Notes under the pieces: model-generated
What the model was told of the DNA's origin: nothing
The model's input: only the letters and a program-made list of their open reading frames with translations
The model's database searches: none
Origin: Omphiscola glabra
Taxonomy: Eukaryota; Mollusca; Gastropoda; Lymnaeidae
Direction: 5' to 3'
DNA: 64,000 nucleotides
Assembly: GCA_964017045.1 (NCBI GenBank)
Contig: OZ024794.1
Location: 25,415,340 to 25,479,339 of the forward strand
Translations under genes and position numbers: made by a program
In this document: piece after piece, positions 58,627 to 64,000 of the stretch
Numbering within the stretch: the first letter of the stretch is position 1
Layout of the letters: each line of letters starts with the position of its first letter

Positions 58627-58790
58627 CAGTGGCGTAACAACGGCTTGGCATTGTGGCAGTTGCCAAGGGCGCCGGCCTGCGCCAGTTCAAAAGGGCGCCG
58701 CTAAATCTCTAAAGCTGAAACTTGTCATTTTATCAAGGGCGCCAAAAAAAAAAATTAGCCAAGTATGTCAAAAAGCCAGTTACGCCTCTG
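58627..58790. mobile_element. hAT-type MITE (164 bp), family 6
   Basis: Starts CAGTGGCGTAACAACGG and ends GCCAGTTACGCCTCTG, flanked by an exact 8-bp duplication TCGATACT (58619-58626 and 58791-58798). Three AAGGGCGCC phrases inside. Right after it lies a C run of about 17 bases. Confidence 0.94.
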
Positions 58791-59049
58791 TCGATACTCC
58801 CCCCCCCCCCCCCCCGAAAAGTGTAATGTGTAAAAATTGTCCCGTACCGAGGTATTCTTTAAGGAATAGTTTCCGATGTTTCTGCTTTCCATCATTGATA
58901 GGATGTTGTAATGGAACACAATGGAATTGTATTGGAAAGACTGTTAAAAAACATGCCGGAGTGATCAACATGCTTCGGTAAAACAAGTAAAATACAAGTT
59001 TGACAAATGTGGGGTGGAGTTTGAAGTTCTGTGTGACCTTGTGAAAATT

Positions 59050-59277
59050 TGGACACACGAAGTGCAGCACAAAGTCTTGAACACACGGTACAGCACAATT
59101 ACTTGGACACGCCAAATACAGCACAAAGTCTTAGATACACGAGGTACAGCATAAATAATTGGACACACCAAATACAACCAACACACAGTCTTGGATACAT
59201 GAGGTACAGCACAAAGTCTTGGACACACAAATTACAACACAAAGTCTTGGACACACGTGGTACAGCACAAATCTTTC
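59050..59277. repeat. Diverged ~28-bp minisatellite, about 8 units
   Basis: The core CTTGGACACACGAGGTACAG followed by CACAAAGT recurs with variants and small indels. Both strands are open over parts of it and read as Cys-rich (minus) or Thr/Gln-rich (plus) repeats. I regard these as incidental. Confidence 0.85.
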
Positions 59278-60129
59278 TCCGTGTTATCTGTGATTTCGCT
59301 ACCTTTAATTTTGGCCTGATATACGAATTGAGGAAGTTGACCTTACTCAGCAATACCTACAAACTAAGAGCTTACCTCTTGAGAAAGTGAAGACATAGAT
59401 TAAAACGTTAGCACTCTTTCTGAACGAGCAGGACAGTCCAATAGTGGATCATGCCATTAAAAAAATCTCAATTTCAAACTGAGACTAATATGGAATTTCG
59501 GTGGAAAGACGAACAAGGTTCAAGAATATATTGGCAAGGAAGCAATCAAGATGCGAAATAGTATAACAAGGTATGTTAAGCTTGAATTAATAGACTGGAC
59601 AATAAGATTTGAACGTTTCGGCTTAGAGCCTTCTTCAGCAAACAAGACATTTGGAAGTAAGACAAGTAACAGAGCACAGAAAAAAAACTTTAGAGATTTC
59701 CTTTGTTGTTGCCGGAAGAAGGATTACAGAAAGTGAAAGAATATAAAAATTGGTACTTTGCAAACTAAGGTAGAGAATCTTAACAGACCAAAATATTTAA
59801 GGTTACATAAAATCGAAGGAATAAGGGAAAAAAAAGAGAAATACAGGTACATTGAGAAACATTAGTAGGAGAGTATTTGATTCATACCATGTGGAGATAT
59901 GGTGTCGAAAAGCTGAGGAAATTTGTTTTTGATTTTAATTCTCTCTGGTGTGTTTGTGAAAGAAGTTAGTGCCGTAATGGATCCAGCTAATGCACCTTTA
60001 TGTTTGCTCTCTGTTGAAATGTGAAGAGACTGGGGAAAGTTTACCTTGTTCAATATCCCGAAGATGTTCTGTGAACCTATCTACCAATTTTCTACGATGA
60101 ATTATATAAGAAAATAAATTCTTAATTGA
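59278..60129. other. Region upstream of a hAT transposase fragment, possibly part of the same relic
   Basis: Short open pieces on the + strand lie in the orientation of the fragment that follows, but they are too decayed to assign. Confidence 0.4.
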
Positions 60130-60452
60130 AATACCAAGCATGCGAATGCACCCCGGAGTCAAAGATTGGTCAAAATTTGACGTTTTGAAATTCATAACTG
60201 AACAGGAATGGGAATTCTTAGAATCTCTCCGTCATTTAAGCCTACAGTTATTTCTCACTGTCTATGTTGCTGTGGCTTCATGTGAGAGGAGATTTTCGAA
60301 AGCAAGTTTACCCAGGAAGCGTTCAGGCTTTCTCATCATGCGATTTTGTCCATTGAAATAGTTAAGGTGAAGAATGTTGATTTTAATGAAGTGATTGCCA
60401 GGTTTTACATCTTTGTAGAAAATGGAACCAAAGTTTTTGACTGTCAAGTTTA
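60130..60452 (+). pseudogene. hAT transposase C-terminal fragment
   Basis: 60140-60361 (+) reads MRMHPGVKDWSKFDVLKFIT, then LSLQLFLTVYVAVASCERRF and SKASLPRK, matching the hAT dimerisation signature (LTLPVTVASCERSFSKL). After a frameshift the protein resumes as ILSIEIVKVKNVDFNEVIARF and ends DCQV plus stop near 60452. The family is like that of the transposase at 62819-63580, but in the opposite orientation and more decayed. Confidence 0.75.
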
Positions 60453-61044
60453 ATGTTTCAATTAAAAAGTAATTTTGCTGCATTTGTTAAAACGTCGTTA
60501 CCCCAAACTTCTGTTTTCTTCTTATAGCTTTTATCGCCTTATGATTTCATTTACTAATAATACTATAGCTGATCTGGTTAAGAAGAACTCGGTTCAGGTC
60601 GGAGGGAGGTGGGTGGACTCAGTTTGGGGGTGGCGCCATGAGTTTACCGCGCCGGGTGACAATAACTCTAGTAACGCCTCTGACGGTATACATCAAGTAT
60701 TAGGTCGCGCCTCGTTTCTTTGAGCACCGCGTTGAAGACAGTTATAGCCGACATCTTGGGAGCAAGAACATATCCTTATTATAATTGACGACCACATCAA
60801 CATGGCATAAGGAAGCTGTTTTGATTTTGGGAAATATTTTTAAAAACAAATATCAACACGTTCACTCTTCTCTTACTGAAATTTTTAAAAATAAATTTTA
60901 ATTTGAAACAAACCGAGACAAGTTTGTTTCCAGTAAATTTATGGGTAGAAAGATGACTGGTTTAAAATTCATTATCTGCCAAATACATCGTATCAAATTA
61001 AACAGAAGAATACCGAACAGGAATGTGAAGGGATTGAATGAAAT
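60453..61044. other. Non-coding stretch
   Basis: Contains GGGTGACAATAACTCTAGTA plus ACGCCTCTG at about 60653-60682, a hAT-type terminal motif whose relatives make up the duplications at 1985 and 62033. No gene recognised. Confidence 0.45.
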
Positions 61045-61222
61045 GCACAGTGCGATATCGGATACAGTGGGATACCGGTTACAGTGCGATATCGGGTACT
61101 GTGCGATACCGGGTACTGTGCGATATCAAGTACAGTGCGATACCGGGTACAGTGCGATACCGGATACAGTGGGATAACGGGTACAGTAGGATAAGGGTAC
61201 AGTGGGATAACAGGTACATGTA
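61045..61222. repeat. 17-bp minisatellite, about 10-11 units
   Basis: GTGCGATACCGGGTACA and variants (GATATC, GTGGGATA, GGATACA) repeat every 17 bases, with one shorter unit near 61190. The period is not a multiple of three, so several frames read as CDTGY-like repeats by chance. Confidence 0.92.
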
Positions 61223-61567
61223 CATTTTTTCAGTAAATAAGTAGAAGATTTTCCTTTTAAAGCCGTTAAGCCTTAGTCACACCGGACAAGTGGTCAAAGA
61301 TTTTAGTCACCCATGATACCATATTATTAGTTTGAGATCACTTCCACTCGGGTAATAGACCCCATAGGAAGAGCGGGTACTTTCTTTATTTCCTTCATTG
61401 GCACAAAGAAACAATATATTGACACTAATTTCATACTACTTTACTCACAATAATATAGGCCTATGTTTAAAATATGACTAATTTAGTTCAATTGTTCAAC
61501 AAGATTGAATCATGCGGGCATCATTTATTATTCCCGGGTCTATCAGTCGCTGTGTGCTTTTAATACT

Positions 61568-61655
61568 TGACAATGTGTTGAGTACCTAGAATTGGCATTA
61601 GTCAGTATGTGTTATAGTTGACAATGTGTTGAGCACAGTATCTAGCATTGTCATT
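61568..61655. repeat. Short direct duplication
   Basis: TTGACAATGTGTTGAGTACC near 61568 and TTGACAATGTGTTGAGCACA near 61618, each followed by TAGAATTG/TAGCATTG. Confidence 0.75.
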
Positions 61656-61810
61656 GCACTTCAAGGGTGACTGGTGTCGCCTGATGGGAAGTGGGATGAT
61701 GACGCGGAGAGATGACGTATCTATAAGTACCGTAATGAATGTGTTATATTTGAATGTTCGTCCCTTGAGTGTTTCATGTCCATTCTTGTGATGCAATGTT
61801 GAACAACGAA

Positions 61811-62030
61811 GGCTATTGTTGGAGGGTACAGTTTAGTTGAGGCTATTGTTGGAGGGTACAGATTAGTTGAGGCTATTGTTGGAGGGTACAGTTTAGTTGA
61901 GGCTATTGTTGGAGGGTACAGATTAGTTGAGGCTATTGTTGGAGGGTACAGTTTAGTTGAGGGTATTGTTGGAGGGTACAGTTTAGTTGAGGCTATTGTT
62001 GGGGGGTATAGTTTAGTTGAGGCTACTGTT
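61811..62030. repeat. 30-bp minisatellite, 7-8 units
   Basis: GGCTATTGTTGGAGGGTACA followed by GTTTAGTTGA repeats every 30 bases from 61811. The early units alternate GTTTAG and GATTAG. The last unit merges into the 27-bp array. Confidence 0.95.
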
Positions 62031-62031
62031 T

Positions 62032-62243
62032 GGCACTAACCCTAGCTACGCCCCGGGTGGCACTAACCCTAGCTACGCCCCCGGGTGGCACTAACACTAG
62101 CTACGCCCCGGGTGGCACTTACCCTAGCTACGCCCCGGGTGGCACTAACCCTAGCTACGCCCCAGGTGGCACTAACCCTAGCTACGCCCCGGGTGGCACT
62201 AACCCTAGCTACGCCCCGGGTGGCGCTAACCCTAGCTTCGCCA
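62032..62243. repeat. 26/27-bp minisatellite, 8 units, directly adjoining the 30-bp array
   Basis: GGCACTAACCCTAGCTACGC followed by CCCGGGT repeats with a 26- or 27-base period. The GGCACTAACCCT / TACGCC elements resemble the hAT-type terminal sequences at 1985 and 60653. The + strand frame through it continues to 62506, but the repeat part shifts frame with unit length, so coding is not supported. Confidence 0.95.
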
Positions 62244-62538
62244 CTTCATTTATGACACTTGATTCCTATTTTTTGATATTCAAAACGAATTTCTGCTTTC
62301 TAACGATTAAAAAAAAATTGATTAAAAATATGCAACCTTCTCTATGTGATTTGAAACTTATTGATACGATAGCTTGGTTTGATTCCTTACAATACAGGCT
62401 GAGCTTAAAATTTGATGCCAAAGTTTTCACGCTATTATCAATGGGCCGTAGTTCGTTAAATAGTTGCATGGGATTCTTTACCACACATCAGTCAATACCG
62501 ATATAGCCTTCCGTAATAACGTATACTAACCTCATTAC

Positions 62539-64000
62539 CAGGGCCGGATTAAGCCATTTTAGTGCCGAAGGCACAAACCCACATGGGTGCCCCCTTCTGC
62601 CCGGGGCCCCTCATCTTTCACCGACCTTGACCGCTGGTATGTTCAATATTATTCAAAGAAAACAGTTGTTAACAAATATGTTTGTAGTTTGTACTACTAT
62701 CACTTATATAAAACCTACAATAAAGTATTTCTGTATTAAAATTAATAAATTTTGAAATAATAATTGACAAAAATACTTTATTTTTTATTAGATGAAAAAA
62801 TCAAAAAGATATTGTCATTTACATTTTAAAGTTTTTTTTCCTAGATTTACATCTAGCGAAGTTTTTGAGTATATCGTCAAAGTTAATTTTGCGCAACACA
62901 TCTGCCTCGATCATAAGCAGAGATAAGGAATCGAGCCTTTCTTGTTTCATTGTTGATCTATTTGGATTTTTTGTACGTTTCAACTGAGAAAAAGAGCGCT
63001 CAGTTGAACAGTTAGTAACCATTAATTTTAAAAATATGCGCAAGGCGATTTCAACATTTGCCAAGGCACACTCGATGTTGTCTCTAACTATTACTTTGCA
63101 TAATTCTCCATGATTGAACGTGTTGTTTTCCGAATTTGATGCAGGAAACTTGTGGCCAATATTTGAATGAAACTGTTGTAGTTCAGTACATAAATTATTG
63201 TTCAGATCTTTAGGATAAGCATTTATTAGTTCTTTACAGCACTGAGATGTTTGTGATAGTGATACATCGACCAAACAAGAAAATCGAACTGCTTCATCAT
63301 TATATACTTGTCCTCGTCTACTCATTTCTGTCTCAAGTTTGTCAACAATGGCGTAGAATGCAGATATACGAAATGTATCTATGGCATTCAGAGATACCTC
63401 AGGGGCATCACCATCAATGACCACTGTCGTTCGTTTACGATTACGGGTCAAAGTTGACTTATAATCTAGACTTGGTGTTATTATTTTTGCAGCTTCTTCA
63501 AATCTTTCAAATTCATTCCTAGATTTATGCAAGTGATCTGCTAGTGAAGAATACAAATCAGCACACGTTTTCAAGTTCACATGCTCATTTTGTGTCTATT
63601 ACTAAGGGGTTCCCGGTCGAATTAATTAATTAATGTTATTATTTTAATATTATTTACTGAAAATATAAAAATGGTTTAAATTTTTTTATAAAACTTCCCA
63701 AATATTTTTAAAATTCGAATACGACCGCATTATTTATTTACAAGCCGAGTGAGTCCGCATGGTCCGCATTTTGCTCATTACCATTTACCATGAGTTTTTT
63801 GAATTTTTTATGCGCTTAATTTTTAAGCATTTAAGATTGTACCAAACTTGAAAGTGAATTATTATTATAATGTATTTCTTCATTTTCATAGCACTTGTTC
63901 AATTTTCAGTTGTTTCTGGGCTTAAATTTGTTCAAAAAAAAATTTCTTGAGGACTTGTGGTGCCCCCAAACGCTTGGTGCCCCCAAACGCTTGGTGTCCC
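62539..64000 (-). mobile_element. hAT transposon, one end plus transposase, continuing beyond the right edge
   Basis: A hAT-type terminus CAGGGCCGGATTAAGCC starts at 62539, preceded by CTCATTAC as the presumed target site. It is followed by a subterminal GGTGCCCCC / GGGGCCCC-rich part. Transposase sequence lies on the minus strand inside. At the extreme right, GGTGCCCCCAAACGCTT is repeated twice (63970-63994), which looks like the opposite subterminal region, so the other end should be just outside the window. Confidence 0.75.
62819..63580 (-). pseudogene. hAT transposase C-terminal half (ZMYM1/DUF4371-type)
   Basis: About 250 codons are open on the minus strand, ending TAA at 62819. There is no ATG at the 5' end: the codon at 63580 is GTG, and the frame continues only a few codons further to a TAG near 63595. 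The N-terminal part is therefore missing or broken. The C-terminal third carries the hAT dimerisation domain (ALRIFLKLMVTNCSTERSFS, QLKRTKNPNRSTM, LDSLSLLMIEADVL, FDDILKNFARCKSRKK). The middle contains ETEMSRRGQVYNDE and a DTFRISAFYAIVDKL block, as in transposases of this group. The first catalytic Asp and zinc finger are not seen. Its length and unbroken frame suggest a comparatively young copy. Confidence 0.85.

Noticed and set aside
59049..59390. 113-codon + strand frame and overlapping Cys-rich - strand frames
   Set aside because: They translate a degenerate 28-bp minisatellite and have no recognisable domain or splice structure.
62030..62506. 158-codon + strand frame through the 27-bp array
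   Set aside because: The first half is the tandem repeat (GGTNPSYAP), and the remainder resembles no known protein. Unit length varies between 26 and 27, so a coding array would shift frame.
1..64000. tRNA, 5S rRNA or snRNA genes
   Set aside because: I looked for box A/B-like GGTTCGA-type motifs and acceptor-stem pairing and saw no convincing candidate. A dedicated tRNAscan or Rfam search was not possible.

Overview
The window is AT-rich eukaryotic nuclear DNA with large spliceosomal introns, very many microsatellites and minisatellites, and a dense load of DNA transposons and degenerate non-LTR retrotransposons. The mix (hAT MITEs with exact 8-bp target duplications, hAT transposase relics, C2HC-tailed LINEs) and the invertebrate-like BCL2 and RPP25 proteins suggest a lophotrochozoan, most likely a mollusc. 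The taxon is an inference. No bacterial operons, CRISPR arrays or rRNA/tRNA genes were recognised.

Two host genes can be assembled exon by exon on the + strand. The first (26847-31548, five coding exons, 198 aa) encodes an Alba-domain RNase P/MRP subunit of the RPP25/RPP25L family. The second (38746-45393, two coding exons split by a 6-kb intron, 203 aa) encodes an anti-apoptotic-type BCL2 protein with BH4, BH3, BH1, BH2 and a C-terminal membrane anchor. Its intron falls inside BH2, directly after the conserved Trp, as in vertebrate BCL2. On the - strand a compact two-exon gene (20011-19216, 71 aa) has a TATA box, consensus splice sites and no recognised homologue. A possible isolated first exon lies at 33334-33517 (+).

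Layout: 1-4.6 kb, LINE fragments and two minisatellites (32 and 31 bp). 4.6-12 kb, non-coding with a PIF/Harbinger-like MITE, four short tandem arrays and a possible Helitron-like repeat. 12.5-13.2 kb, a LINE 3' end. 13.2-19.2 kb, AT-rich non-coding DNA with one hAT MITE. 19.2-21 kb, the small - strand gene and an 811-bp hAT relic. 21-26.8 kb, intergenic with a LINE scrap. 26.8-32.3 kb, RPP25-like gene. 32.9-38.1 kb, transposon cluster (hAT MITEs, MULE-like fold-back, hAT transposase pseudogene, LINE scrap). 38.6-46.2 kb, BCL2-like gene. 49-64 kb, a gene-poor transposon graveyard with a mariner-like relic, a deleted LINE, more MITEs, five tandem arrays, and a large hAT element that runs off the right edge.

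The genes do not form a visible pathway. The clearest unexplained items are the orphan 71-aa gene, the unusual minisatellite density, palindromic or transposon-derived tandem arrays, and several small transposon families that can be delimited exactly by their target-site duplications. I found no convincing new defence or multi-gene system.
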